Shown: one piece after another, positions 1 to 10,011 of the stretch
Numbering within the stretch: the first letter of the stretch is position 1
Layout: each line of letters starts with the position of its first letter
Program-made: the position numbers and the translations under genes
The notes under the pieces: model-generated
Told to the model about the DNA's origin: nothing
The model's database searches: none
What the model saw: the letters and a program-made list of their open reading frames with translations, nothing else
From: Macrococcoides bohemicum
GTDB taxonomy: Bacteria; Bacillota; Bacilli; Staphylococcales; Staphylococcaceae
Length of the DNA: 64,000 nucleotides
Assembly (NCBI RefSeq): GCF_042658685.1
Contig: NZ_JBHSQY010000008.1
Direction: 5' to 3' (one strand)

Positions 1-3000
1 TTTGTCACTGTGAATGTATAGTCTACTGTTTCACCTGCGACTAAGCCCGTTGCTGTCGTTGCTTTATCTAATGTAATGCTTGTTGACGGGTTCGTCGGTA
101 CTTCTACTGTATCTTCATCTGTCGGTGGTGGTGTATCTCCTGGCGGAGTGCCTGTTACGTTCGCTGTGTTCGTAACTTTACCACCGTCGATGTCTGCCTG
201 TGTTACCACTTTGCTTGCTGTTCCTGTCGTTGTTTCACCTGGTGCTAATGTTGTCTTATCTAATGTGATACCCTCTGGGAACATTGCGTCTGTCACGGAT
301 ACATCTTTCAGTGTCACTGCACCTGTATTCGTTACTGTGAACGTGTAAGTGATTGTATCGCCGACTTTCACACTTGTTTGATCTGCTGTTTTCTCAAGAT
401 CGATTGCTGACTGCTGATCTGTCGGTACGTCCACTGTATCTGTCGCCGTTGGCGATGTTAAGCTGCCAGGTGGTTTACCTGTTACGCTTGCTGTGTTCGT
501 TACCTTGCCACCGTCGATATCTGCCTGTGTTACTACTTTGCTTGCTTTACCTGTTGTTGATTCTCCCGGTGCTAATGTTGTGCTAAGTAATGTGATGCCC
601 TCCGGGAACATTGCGTCTGTCACCGTTACGTTTGTTAATGTCGTTGTTCCTGTATTCTTCACGTTGAATGTGTAGTCGATTGTATCGCCGACTTTCACGC
701 TCGTCTGGTTCGCTGACTTATCTAACGTAATCGCTGTTGAACTATCTGTCTCTACTTTGACTGTATCATCATCTGTCGGTGGTGTAACATCTCCTGGTGG
801 TGTTCCTGTTGTTGTTGCAGTGTTAGTTACAAAACCGTTATCTACATCTTCTTGTGTTACAACTTTAATTGCTGTTCCTGTTGTTGATTCCCCTGGTGCT
901 AGTGTCGTCTTACCTAATGTGATACCTTCTGGGAACATCGGATCTGTTACTTTTACATCATTCAATGACACTGTACCTGTATTCGTTACCTTAAACGTGT
1001 ATTCTAGAGAATCTCCAAATTTTACCAATCGTTTATCAGCCGATTTTTCTAACGTAATTGCTGGTGTACCGTCTTGCGTTACAACTACAGTGTCTTCATA
1101 TGTCGGTGGTGTCAATTCCCCTGGCGGTGTGCCTGTTACGCGTGCTGTATTCGTTACTTTACCTGCATCAACATCCGCTTGTGTTATCACTTTGCTTGCT
1201 GTTCCTGTTGTACTTTCTCCTGGTGCCAATGTAGTTTTATCTAATGTGATACCGTTCGGGAACATCGGATCTGTGACTTTTACATCTTTTAATGTCACTG
1301 TACCTGTATTTGTTACAGTAAATCCATATTCAATTGTTGACCCAACAACTAATCCTGTAGCATTTGATGTCTTGTCTAACTTAATACTTGCAGTTGAATC
1401 AGTAGGTACTTTTACAGAATCCTTATCCGTTGGTGGCATTAATCCTGTCGGCGGTGTTCCTGTTGTTGTTGCTGTATTTAATACATAACCTGCATCGATA
1501 TCTGCTTGTGTCACTATGTGTATTGCTTTAGCTGTAGTTGATTGCCCAGGTAATAAAGTCGTCTCTAATAAAGTAACAGGTTCATTAAACATTGGATCAG
1601 TAATTGATACATTTGTTAACGTTACATTTCCTGTGTTTGTAACCTTGAATGTGTAATTAATAGGATCTCCTAAATTTGCAATTACTTTATCCGCCGTTTT
1701 TTCTAAATCAATATTAGTTAATCTTTCTTGATTTATCGTTACTTTGTCTTCTGCTGTTGGTGGTGTTAATTTCCCTGGTGGTGTTCCTGTTGCTGTTGCT
1801 GTATTCACTAATGAACCTGCATCAACATCTGCTTGTTTCACTGTCTTAGTTGCTGTTCCTGTTGTACTTTCTCCTGGTGCTAATGTCGTCTTATTTAAAG
1901 TAATTCCATCAAACATTGGATCTGAAACTTCCACATTAGTTAATGTTACATTTCCTGTGTTTGTTACTTTAAATTGATATGTTACTGTTTCTCCTGCAAT
2001 CAGTTCAGTATTGTTTGTAGATTTATCAAGTTCAATACTTGTTACTGGTTTGGCAGGGACTATAGCTGTGTCTTCTGCGGTTGGTGCCGTAATGTTACCC
2101 GGTGGTTTGCCAGTTACACTTGCTGTATTTGATACAGAACCTTTATCCATATCTGCTTGCGTTACAGTCTTAGTTGCTGTTCCTGTTGTACTTTCTCCTG
2201 GTGCTAATGTTGTCTTTTCTAACGTAATACCTTCCGGGAACATTGGGTCAGTTACTTTAACATCTTTCAATGTCACAGTACCTGTATTCGTCACCTTAAA
2301 TGTATACGTTATTACTTCTCCTACTTTTGCTTCTTGTTGAACAGCTTCTTTATCAATTTCTATTGCTGCAGATTGATTTGCTGGTACTTCAACAGTGTCT
2401 GTTGCTGTAGGTGGAGTTAAACCGTTTGGTGGGGTTCCAGTTGTTGTTGCTGTATTAGTAACTAAACCACCATCTATATCTGCTTGCGTTACTACTTTAC
2501 TCGCTCTTCCTGTTGTACTTTCTCCTGGTGCTAATGTCGTTTGAAGTAAACGGATACCTTCAGGGAACATCGGATCTGTCACTGTTACTTTCGTTAATGT
2601 CGTTGTTCCTGTATTCTTCACGTTAAAAGTATAATTAATTGTTTCTCCAACGTTAACTGCCTTTTTATCTGAGGTTTTATCTAATGTAATACCTGCAGAA
2701 CCACTTTGTGTGATTTCTACAGTATCTTCATCTGTTGGTGGTGTTAAACCTCCAGGTGGCGTTCCTGTTGTTAGGGCTGTGTTCGTTAACTTACCTGCAT
2801 CGACTTCAGACTGAGTGACTACGTGAGATGCAGTTCCTGTTGCACTTTCACCTGGTGCTAATGTTGTCTTACTTAAAGTAATATTTCCACCAAACATCGG
2901 ATCAGTCACAATAACGTCTTTTAACGTTACAGATCCTGTATTTGTTACTAAGAATTTATAATTTACTGATTGGCCGGCAACTAATCCTGTTGCATCAGTA

Positions 3001-6000
3001 GTTTTGTCTATTTTAATACTCGTTTTCGCATCAGTTGGTACTTCTACAGTATCTTTATCTGTTGGTGATGGACCTGATGGTGATGTCGCTGTTGCTGTTG
3101 CTGTATTTGTAACAACACCCGCATCAATGTCTTGTTGTGTTACGACTTTAGTTGCTGTTCCTGTTGCTGTTTCACCTGGTGCTAAAGTTGCCTTATCTAA
3201 AGTAACGCTACTAAACATCGCATCAGTTACTTTAACATCAGTTAAAGTTGTATTACCCGTATTTGTAACCGTAAATGTATAAGTAATATTATCACCTAAC
3301 GCGACTGATGCTTTATCAGCTGTCTTCTCAAGATCGATTGTTGATTGCTGGTTAGTTGATACATCAACTGTATCAGTTGCAGTCGGTGGTGTTAATCCAA
3401 CAGGTGGTGTTCCAGTTGTTGTTGCTGTGTTCGTTACAACACCTCTATCAATATCTGCTTGAGTTACTACTTTAGTAGCACTGCCTGTTGTTTCTTCCCC
3501 TGGCAACAATGTTGTATTAGTTAAAGTAATACCATCAGGGAACATTGGATCAGTCACAATGACATCGGTCAATGTTGTTGTTCCTGTATTTTGCACTTTA
3601 AATGTATACGTAATTGTTTCACCTAATTTAACATTTTCGTTTGCTGATGATTTATCTAATGAAATTGATGCTGTTCGATCAGATGTCACAGTTACAGTGT
3701 CGTTATCAAAAGGTGGCTCTAAATTCCCTGGTGGTGTTCCAGCAACTACCGCCTTGTTATCAATTCTACCTCTGTCAACATCTTGTTGTGTCGCTACGTA
3801 TTGAATCGTTCCAACTGCTTGCTCTCCTGGCTCAAGTACAGTTTTATCTAATTCAATATTTTGTCCTGTAAATAAATCTTCACTGTGTACATTTGTTAAA
3901 GTGACATTTCCTGTGTTTGTTATAACAAACGAATAAGTTAATGTATCTCCAACTTTAAATATTTGTTTATCGACTGACTGAACAATAATGATATCGGGCG
4001 TCCCTGTTGCTACTACTCTATTATCGTCTGTTGCCGTCGGAGGTGTTAATCCAGCTGGTGGTGCGCCTGTTACGCTTGCTGTGTTGATTATTTCTCCGTT
4101 ATTTATATCTTCTTGCGTAACAGTATATGATTTTGTAATCGTTGTTGATTCACCTGGAGCAAGTATAGTATCTTCCAGTGTGATTGAGCCACCTAACTTT
4201 TCATCTGTAAGCGTTACATTAGTTAATGTACTTGTGCCTGTATTGGTAACGACAAACTTATAAGTTATTCTCTCTCCAGCTTTAGTAACAGTCGTTAAAT
4301 CACTCGATTTATCCAAAGTAATATTTGCTGTTGGATGCGTATTAACAACTTCTGTTTCTTCATCAGTTACTTTTGGCCCCACAGGAGGTAACCCGGTAAC
4401 ATTTGCTGTATTTACAATCTCTCCACGCTCAAATTCATCCTGTGTAACAACATGCTGGAATTGAACTTCTGTCTTCTCACCTGGTTGTAAAGTCGTATTA
4501 TCTAGTTTGATAACACCACCAAACATTGGATCTGTTAATTCGATATTAGTTAATGTTACGTTACCTGTATTAAATATTTCTAAATCATAAGTTATAACTT
4601 GTCCAACGCGCTCAACTTCTTGTATATCCGCATGCTTATGCAATTCAATTGCAGGTTTATGTTCAGTCGGAATAGTTACTGTATCCGTTGCTGTTGGATG
4701 CGTTAAGTCTCCTGGTGGCGTACCAGTTACTGTCGCAATATTATAAACACTTAATTTATTTAAATCTGATTGAGTAACAGTATGTGTTGCTGTTCCTATT
4801 GTTTGCTCGCCTGGTAATAACGTTGTCTTTGCTATTGTAATACCATTAGGGAACATCGGATCAGTCACAACTATATCCGTCAAGGTCGTATTTCCTGTAT
4901 TTGTAACTGCAAATGTGTAAGTAATAACTTCTCCCGTTTGCTGGATAATTGTCCGTCCTGCAGTCTTTTTAATCGCAATACTAGTATTTTGCTTTACCGG
5001 AACTTTTACCGTAGCAGTGTCTGTCACTTGTGTACCTGTTGGTGGTGTACCTGTTACTTTTGCCATATTCACCAGCTTACCTGAATCAAATTCTTCTTGT
5101 GTTACGACATGTATTGCCGTACCTTCAGTTGATTCACCTGGTTCAAGAACTGTATTTGTTAAGATACGGTTATTAGGGAACATCGGATCGGTAATAACAA
5201 CATCTTTCAATGTAGTATTACCTGTATTTGTCACTTTAAAGTTGTATTTTATTTCCTGCCCCGGCGCTGTAATTTCCGTTAAATTTGCTGTCTTCTCAAT
5301 TGACATACCATTTGATGTAATAGCCGGTAATTCTAAAAAATCCGTATCTGATGGATCATCTAAGTTATCTGGAGCTGTTCCAACTGCGAATGCTGTATTA
5401 GGTAATTTACCGTTGTTAATATCACTTTGTTGTACAGTATACATTGCTGTTCCTGACGTTGTCTCTCCAGGTTCCAAGGTTGTTTTCTGTATAGTAACAG
5501 GACCACCTACTAATGGGTCATTAACTTTTACATCTTTCAACGTAGTTGTACCAGTATTCGTTACTGTAAAAGTATATGTTACTAATTCTCCAGCAGATTT
5601 AATCTCCTTTAAATTCGCTTCTTTTTCTAAATCTATTCCAGTTGTACCTATCGCCGGAACTGTTACTGCATCTGTTGAAGTTGGCGGTGCGCCCGATGGC
5701 GGTGTACCTGTCGCTTTCGCTGTATTATAAATTGTTCCTGCATTCATTTCTGCTTGTGTAACTGTATGTTTTGCTGTTCCTGTTGTTGTTTCTCCTGGTG
5801 CTAAATTTGATTTTGCTAAAGTAATGCCATTAGGGAACATAGGGTCAGTTACTACAACATTTGTTAAGGTCGTATCTCCTGTGTTCGTTACTGTAAATTG
5901 ATAATCAATGATATCCCCAGCTTTAGCAACATTTAATATCTTTGTTGCTTTATCAAGATTTATTCCTGGTTTACCATTTGGTGTAACGATAGCATTATCG

Positions 6001-7280
6001 TCATCAGTAACATTTGCACCTTTTGAATCTTTACCATTGACTATCGCCGTATTTTTAATTGCATCTTTTGCCATATCAGCAGTAGTCACAGTATAAATGG
6101 CAGTTCCTGACGTTGTTTCTCCTGGCGCTAACGTTGTTTTTTGAAGTGAGACATTTCCACCTAACATTGGATCGTTTAATACTACATCTGTAAGTGTCGT
6201 ATTACCTGTATTTGTTACAACAAAATTGTATGTAACTTTGTCTCCTTCTTTTACTTGTGTAGCTGTTGTTGACTTTTCTAACTTAATCATTGGACTAAGT
6301 TGTGTTGGAACATCAACTGTATCAGTTGATGTTGGTGATGTACCTATTGGTGCAGTGCCTGTTACTGTTGCTGTATTTTTAATATTTCCTGAATCAAATT
6401 CTGCTTGTGTTACAGTGTGTGTTGCTGTTCCTGTTGTTGTTTCTCCTGGGGACAACGTTGTATCCTGTAATACGATACCACCAGAGAACATCGGGTCACT
6501 TACAGTCACATTCGTAAGTGTAACGTCTCCTGTATTTTTTACAGTGAAGTTATAATAAAGCGTTTGCCCAGGCGTTGTAACCAACTCATTTTGTATCACT
6601 TTATCCAATGTAATGGATGGTGTTGATGTTGTTGTTACTGTTTCAGTATCTTTTGCTGTAACTTCTGTTCCTGAAGGTGGTGTGCCCGCAACCGTTGCTG
6701 TATTCGCAATGGTTGGGTTGAACATATCTTTATCTGTTACAGTATATTTTGCTGTACCCGTTGTTGATTCCCCGGGCAATAATGTAGTTTTCATAAGAGA
6801 AACCACTCCACCGAGCATCGGGTCTTTCAATGAAACATTTGTTAAAGTTACATTCCCCGTGTTCGTTACAGTGAAGTTATAAGTAACAATATCTCCTTCT
6901 TTAACAACGGATTTATCTGCAACTTTGTCTAAAGTAATTGCTGGCGTATCTGGAGTCAATACAGTCACTTTGTCTTCATCCGTTGGAGGTGTGATATCAC
7001 CTGGTGGTGTACCTGTAACTTTTGCTGTATTAACTATATCTCCACCATTTATTTCTTGTTGCGTAACAGTCTTAGTTACTGAAGCTGTTGTACTTTCCCC
7101 AGGATTTAACGTCGTCTTACTTAGCGTAATTCCTTGCGGGAACATCGGATCATCCAGCTTAATATTGTATAAAGCGATTTCCCCAGTATTTGTTACTTTG
7201 AATGTATACGTAATTAGGTCTTCAGCTTTCGTTACCGAAGTTACGTTTGATTGCTTTACTAAATCAATCGTTGCCTTTAA
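1..7280 (-). repeat. About 22 tandem 327-bp coding repeats of the surface protein stalk
   Basis: The codons for the repeat core (Thr-Asn-Thr-Gly, after a Tyr-x-Phe stretch) recur near 322, 649, 977, 1302, 1629, 1943, 2280, 2608, 2935, 3257, 3583, 3911, 4235, 4565, 4890, 5220, 5549, 5878, 6205, 6528, 6857 and 7181. The mean spacing is about 327 bp, or 109 codons. A partial copy lies at the left edge. Copies near the left edge (C-terminal side) are more GC-rich and more alike than the diverged, AT-richer copies near 5000-7200. This suggests recent expansion at the C-terminal side. Confidence 0.9.
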
Positions 7281-9614
7281 CTGTTTATTATCGACTGTTA
7301 GTGGACTAGGCATCGAAGTTTCTGTTCCTGTTGTGTCTATTTTAAGAACGGTATAGCTACCATCACTATTAACCGTTATTTTATATTTAGAATTGTCTTT
7401 AACATAACCTGACGGTGCAGTTGTTTCTTCAACAATGTACACACCGGGCATTAAATCAGGAGTAATAACTTTTCCAGTAGATGTTGAAGTCGCCGTTACC
7501 GGTGTTCCATTTTCTACTTGTACAATTTTCCCTGATGCATCTTCGTAAGTAGTAACTGGTGTTATTTTAAATTCTGCACCAGGTATCCCTTTCTTACTAC
7601 CATCAGGTGCAACTCCATTCTTCTGGAATGAAATTGGCCAAGGTCGTTGATTCGGTGTATAAACTTTAACTTCATTAGATAATAAAGATTGCTTCGTCGT
7701 AGCGCCTGAAATTGTAGTTATGATTTCCGCCTGGTTAGGAATACCGTTCGTTACAATATCAGTATAAAGCGCTCCAGCTTGAGCGAATTCAGGCTTTATC
7801 TTTGCTGTGATCAGTACTTTATATTGATCACCTAAATAGCTCGTAAATTTCCCATCAGCATCTGCTGGTAATGTTACTTTAACTTCATTATTCAATGTAG
7901 TAATTGCATTAGACCCTAAAGTAAACGGCACTGATGAAGCACCACTTTTATCAAGTGCAACAACCTTAACATCTAAAATTTCTAATCTCGGATCAATCTT
8001 ATCATAAAGTACTGGACTTGTTGTCCAGGCTAATGGTGATCGATTAAAAGCATAGTCATTCGAAAACGAAAATGTTTGTGTCCCGGAATCTAAAGTGGTA
8101 CTTGGTGTTCTATATGAAGTTTCAGTCGCTTTTTTTACAGATTTTTTCACTGTTGTTTCACAATTAAAATATTGATAAGTATCTGCTTTAGAAGGTCCAA
8201 ACTTAGGTACAGTTACTTTCTGAGTACCGAAAGTAAATTCACCGGTTAGTGTCGGCCCTATTTCGTCTGCCGTAGGATCCGCATCAATAACAAGTAAATC
8301 AGGATTTAGAAGTTGGGTTGTATATTCTAAACTGTATTCAGATCCATCGTAATCAAATTTGTTAACCGTTATTGTTGTGCCATTTTGGGTAAATGATAAC
8401 GGGATTCTTTCTCCTGTTGTTTTATTAACAAGCGTCATGGTTTCCATTTTGTATCCAGCAGTTAATGTAAATGTTCCTGAAGAATTCACTGCTTGTGCCG
8501 CGTTACTAATTGCTGAAGATAACTGGTTAACAAAAGCAGTAGAATCTCCCGTATTGATATAGTAACCTGGATCTGTTGAATAACTTTGTAAAGTGGTTTG
8601 AATTTGTGGACGCATCGTCGTTTCATATAAAGGGCCATACATCGTCATATTAGAGAATGAATTTCTATCTTCTAAGAAACCAACAACAAATTCTGCATTA
8701 GAGTATGACGTCTTAACACTTGTAACAGCAGCTGTTAAATCATTCAACCTTGCCTTCCAGTCCTGAGAAGTTTCATATTGATAAATATAAGGCCATGTAC
8801 CATTCGCTGCGTCATAAAATTGATCATACACTGTTCCCGGATAATCATTCACATATTCATTTCTTATAAACGCACCTGTAACCGCATTGTATCTAGCCCA
8901 GCGATATTTAGTATAATATTGCCTTAAACTATCATCATAATATGTTCCTACCACTGTGCTTACCGATTTAAAGTTATCAATATATGCCTGTTCCCCGATA
9001 TTTGTTTTTTCGATACTTTGCGTGACCGGACTTACGTTAGCCACACCATCTGTAATTAATACGAACACCGTTTGTCTACCTGTTGCAGCACCTGCAACAG
9101 ATTTATAGTCATTTAATGCTTGAGTCACACCACTTGGTGTCGGCGTTCCACCTTTAGGGACAACCGCATTTACAAACGATTTAACAGATGTAATATCTGA
9201 CGTTAACTTAGAACTGTTTGTGGTAATCTTAAAATCATTAATCGCACTAGTATAGTAATTTGTTCCTGGAGGGTTTTGGAAGTTGTTGTTCTTCACCCCT
9301 TGGAATGTTGTTATCATCGTACGATCGCCATCTGCAGGTTGCACAAATTTATCAATTGAAGCATTGATCATTTCTTTAACATTAGGCATGTTAGATGTAA
9401 ATGATCCACTGGCATCTAAAATAAAGACTAAATCTAATGGTTTTGGACTAAGTGTGACTTTTGGAATAGAAGTCGTGCCAGTCAAAGTTTTTGTACATAA
9501 TGCAGGCGGGACTCCACTCGTTGCAGCATCTGCTTTATTTTGAGATATAAATTGTAATGGCAATGCCATAACAATTATCGCTATCATCAAAATGATTCTT
9601 GTAAATTTATTCAT
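1..9614 (-). CDS. Giant repeat-containing surface protein with vWA and Cna-B-like domains (3' end outside window)
   Basis: The reading frame starts with ATG at 9614 behind a strong AAAGGAGG site and stays open to position 1, so at least 3204 codons are present and the C-terminus is missing. Residues 1 to about 31 form a signal peptide (MNKF, hydrophobic core, ending NKADAA) with no YSIRK motif. A von Willebrand A domain follows: the MIDAS residues D67, S69 and S71 (DASGS), T157/T159 (GGTPT) and D189 (ITDG) are all visible. Around residues 650-775 lies a Cna-B/SpaA-like prealbumin domain (GIPGAEFKI, MPGVYIVEETTAPSGY). From about residue 778 onward there are about 22 tandem repeats of about 109 residues with the core YTFTVTNTG and PGESTT, resembling DUF11/DUF7507 stalk repeats. 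The expected role is a cell-wall-anchored adhesin with a ligand-binding vWA head on a long stalk. The sortase signal would lie outside the window. The ligand cannot be predicted. Confidence 0.9.
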   Translation of the reverse strand, partial: MNKFTRIILMIAIIVMALPLQFISQNKADAATSGVPPALCTKTLTGTTSIPKVTLSPKPLDLVFILDASGSFTSNMPNVKEMINASIDKFVQPADGDRTMITTFQGVKNNNFQNPPGTNYYTSAINDFKITTNSSKLTSDITSVKSFVNAVVPKGGTPTPSGVTQALNDYKSVAGAATGRQTVFVLITDGVANVSPVTQSIEKTNIGEQAYIDNFKSVSTVVGTYYDDSLRQYYTKYRWARYNAVTGAFIRNEYVNDYPGTVYDQFYDAANGTWPYIYQYETSQDWKARLNDLTAAVTSVKTSYSNAEFVVGFLEDRNSFSNMTMYGPLYETTMRPQIQTTLQSYSTDPGYYINTGDSTAFVNQLSSAISNAAQAVNSSGTFTLTAGYKMETMTLVNKTTGERIPLSFTQNGTTITVNKFDYDGSEYSLEYTTQLLNPDLLVIDADPTADEIGPTLTGEFTFGTQKVTVPKFGPSKADTYQYFNCETTVKKSVKKATETSYRTPSTTLDSGTQTFSFSNDYAFNRSPLAWTTSPVLYDKIDPRLEILDVKVVALDKSGASSVPFTLGSNAITTLNNEVKVTLPADADGKFTSYLGDQYKVLITAKIKPEFAQAGALYTDIVTNGIPNQAEIITTISGATTKQSLLSNEVKVYTPNQRPWPISFQKNGVAPDGSKKGIPGAEFKITPVTTYEDASGKIVQVENGTPVTATSTSTGKVITPDLMPGVYIVEETTAPSGYVKDNSKYKITVNSDGSYTVLKIDTTGTETSMPSPLTVDNKQLKATIDLVKQSNVTSVTKAEDLITYTFKVTNTGEIALYNIKLDDPMFPQGITLSKTTLNPGESTTASVTKTVTQQEINGGDIVNTAKVTGTPPGDITPPTDEDKVTVLTPDTPAITLDKVADKSVVKEGDIVTYNFTVTNTGNVTLTNVSLKDPMLGGVVSLMKTTLLPGESTTGTAKYTVTDKDMFNPTIANTATVAGTPPSGTEVTAKDTETVTTTSTPSITLDKVIQNELVTTPGQTLYYNFTVKNTGDVTLTNVTVSDPMFSGGIVLQDTTLSPGETTTGTATHTVTQAEFDSGNIKNTATVTGTAPIGTSPTSTDTVDVPTQLSPMIKLEKSTTATQVKEGDKVTYNFVVTNTGNTTLTDVVLNDPMLGGNVSLQKTTLAPGETTSGTAIYTVTTADMAKDAIKNTAIVNGKDSKGANVTDDDNAIVTPNGKPGINLDKATKILNVAKAGDIIDYQFTVTNTGDTTLTNVVVTDPMFPNGITLAKSNLAPGETTTGTAKHTVTQAEMNAGTIYNTAKATGTPPSGAPPTSTDAVTVPAIGTTGIDLEKEANLKEIKSAGELVTYTFTVTNTGTTTLKDVKVNDPLVGGPVTIQKTTLEPGETTSGTAMYTVQQSDINNGKLPNTAFAVGTAPDNLDDPSDTDFLELPAITSNGMSIEKTANLTEITAPGQEIKYNFKVTNTGNTTLKDVVITDPMFPNNRILTNTVLEPGESTEGTAIHVVTQEEFDSGKLVNMAKVTGTPPTGTQVTDTATVKVPVKQNTSIAIKKTAGRTIIQQTGEVITYTFAVTNTGNTTLTDIVVTDPMFPNGITIAKTTLLPGEQTIGTATHTVTQSDLNKLSVYNIATVTGTPPGDLTHPTATDTVTIPTEHKPAIELHKHADIQEVERVGQVITYDLEIFNTGNVTLTNIELTDPMFGGVIKLDNTTLQPGEKTEVQFQHVVTQDEFERGEIVNTANVTGLPPVGPKVTDEETEVVNTHPTANITLDKSSDLTTVTKAGERITYKFVVTNTGTSTLTNVTLTDEKLGGSITLEDTILAPGESTTITKSYTVTQEDINNGEIINTASVTGAPPAGLTPPTATDDNRVVATGTPDIIIVQSVDKQIFKVGDTLTYSFVITNTGNVTLTNVHSEDLFTGQNIELDKTVLEPGEQAVGTIQYVATQQDVDRGRIDNKAVVAGTPPGNLEPPFDNDTVTVTSDRTASISLDKSSANENVKLGETITYTFKVQNTGTTTLTDVIVTDPMFPDGITLTNTTLLPGEETTGSATKVVTQADIDRGVVTNTATTTGTPPVGLTPPTATDTVDVSTNQQSTIDLEKTADKASVALGDNITYTFTVTNTGNTTLTDVKVTDAMFSSVTLDKATLAPGETATGTATKVVTQQDIDAGVVTNTATATATSPSGPSPTDKDTVEVPTDAKTSIKIDKTTDATGLVAGQSVNYKFLVTNTGSVTLKDVIVTDPMFGGNITLSKTTLAPGESATGTASHVVTQSEVDAGKLTNTALTTGTPPGGLTPPTDEDTVEITQSGSAGITLDKTSDKKAVNVGETINYTFNVKNTGTTTLTKVTVTDPMFPEGIRLLQTTLAPGESTTGRASKVVTQADIDGGLVTNTATTTGTPPNGLTPPTATDTVEVPANQSAAIEIDKEAVQQEAKVGEVITYTFKVTNTGTVTLKDVKVTDPMFPEGITLEKTTLAPGESTTGTATKTVTQADMDKGSVSNTASVTGKPPGNITAPTAEDTAIVPAKPVTSIELDKSTNNTELIAGETVTYQFKVTNTGNVTLTNVEVSDPMFDGITLNKTTLAPGESTTGTATKTVKQADVDAGSLVNTATATGTPPGKLTPPTAEDKVTINQERLTNIDLEKTADKVIANLGDPINYTFKVTNTGNVTLTNVSITDPMFNEPVTLLETTLLPGQSTTAKAIHIVTQADIDAGYVLNTATTTGTPPTGLMPPTDKDSVKVPTDSTASIKLDKTSNATGLVVGSTIEYGFTVTNTGTVTLKDVKVTDPMFPNGITLDKTTLAPGESTTGTASKVITQADVDAGKVTNTARVTGTPPGELTPPTYEDTVVVTQDGTPAITLEKSADKRLVKFGDSLEYTFKVTNTGTVSLNDVKVTDPMFPEGITLGKTTLAPGESTTGTAIKVVTQEDVDNGFVTNTATTTGTPPGDVTPPTDDDTVKVETDSSTAITLDKSANQTSVKVGDTIDYTFNVKNTGTTTLTNVTVTDAMFPEGITLLSTTLAPGESTTGKASKVVTQADIDGGKVTNTASVTGKPPGSLTSPTATDTVDVPTDQQSAIDLEKTADQTSVKVGDTITYTFTVTNTGAVTLKDVSVTDAMFPEGITLDKTTLAPGETTTGTASKVVTQADIDGGKVTNTANVTGTPPGDTPPPTDEDTVEVPTNPSTSITLDKATTATGLVAGETVDYTFTVT

Positions 9615-9690
9615 ATTAACCTCCTTTGTTAACAATTGATTTCAAAATAGACAAAAAAATTACTCACTACTAAATTCCATTATCATTAAT

Positions 9691-9719
9691 ATTCTATGTA
9701 TTATCAGTTTCCTTTTCAA
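9691..9719 (-). promoter_or_regulatory. Probable sigma-A promoter of the surface protein gene
   Basis: On the minus strand TTGAAA (9714-9719) and TAGAAT (9691-9696) are separated by exactly 17 bp, which leaves a leader of about 70 nt before the ATG at 9614. The rest of the 397-bp gap (9720-9957) is AT-rich and shows no gene that I can support. Confidence 0.55.
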
Positions 9720-9957
9720 TAGGAATATAGTATGTTATTCACCAGATAATTTTTTTCTTAGTATAAAAAATATATCCTTCTTTATAATGATAAAATTAAT
9801 TATATTAAAATAGTAAAGAGACAGAGAATTAAGTGTAAAATAGGTGTTTCCATATTATTTTCCTATATATATATTCTAACTATTTTCCTATTTAAATTTT
9901 CCTTTTAATGCTAATTTTGTGTCTTTTTTATGACAATTTGTGAATAAAGTTTCAAGA

Positions 9958-9995
9958 ACAAAAAAAGAGATGTATCGTTTAACAACACACCCCTT
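9958..9995 (-). terminator. Terminator of the xpt-pbuX-guaB-guaA operon
   Basis: A 13-bp stem (9965-9977 with 9983-9995, several G-U pairs in the RNA) has a TTAAA loop and is followed on the minus strand by a run of T. It lies just after the guaA stop codon. Confidence 0.75.
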
Positions 9996-10011
9996 TTATT
10001 TTTTGTTAATT

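Noticed and set aside
1..7280. Regularly spaced repeats considered as a CRISPR or satellite array
   Set aside because: The period is about 327 bp, in frame, with protein-level conservation, so they are coding tandem domains.
76..9543. Many plus-strand open frames of 60-240 codons across the left 9.5 kb, rich in Val/Ser/Thr
   Set aside because: They are periodic shadows of the repeat-coding minus-strand gene and lack ribosome sites. The minus frame is open throughout and has a signal peptide and recognisable domains.
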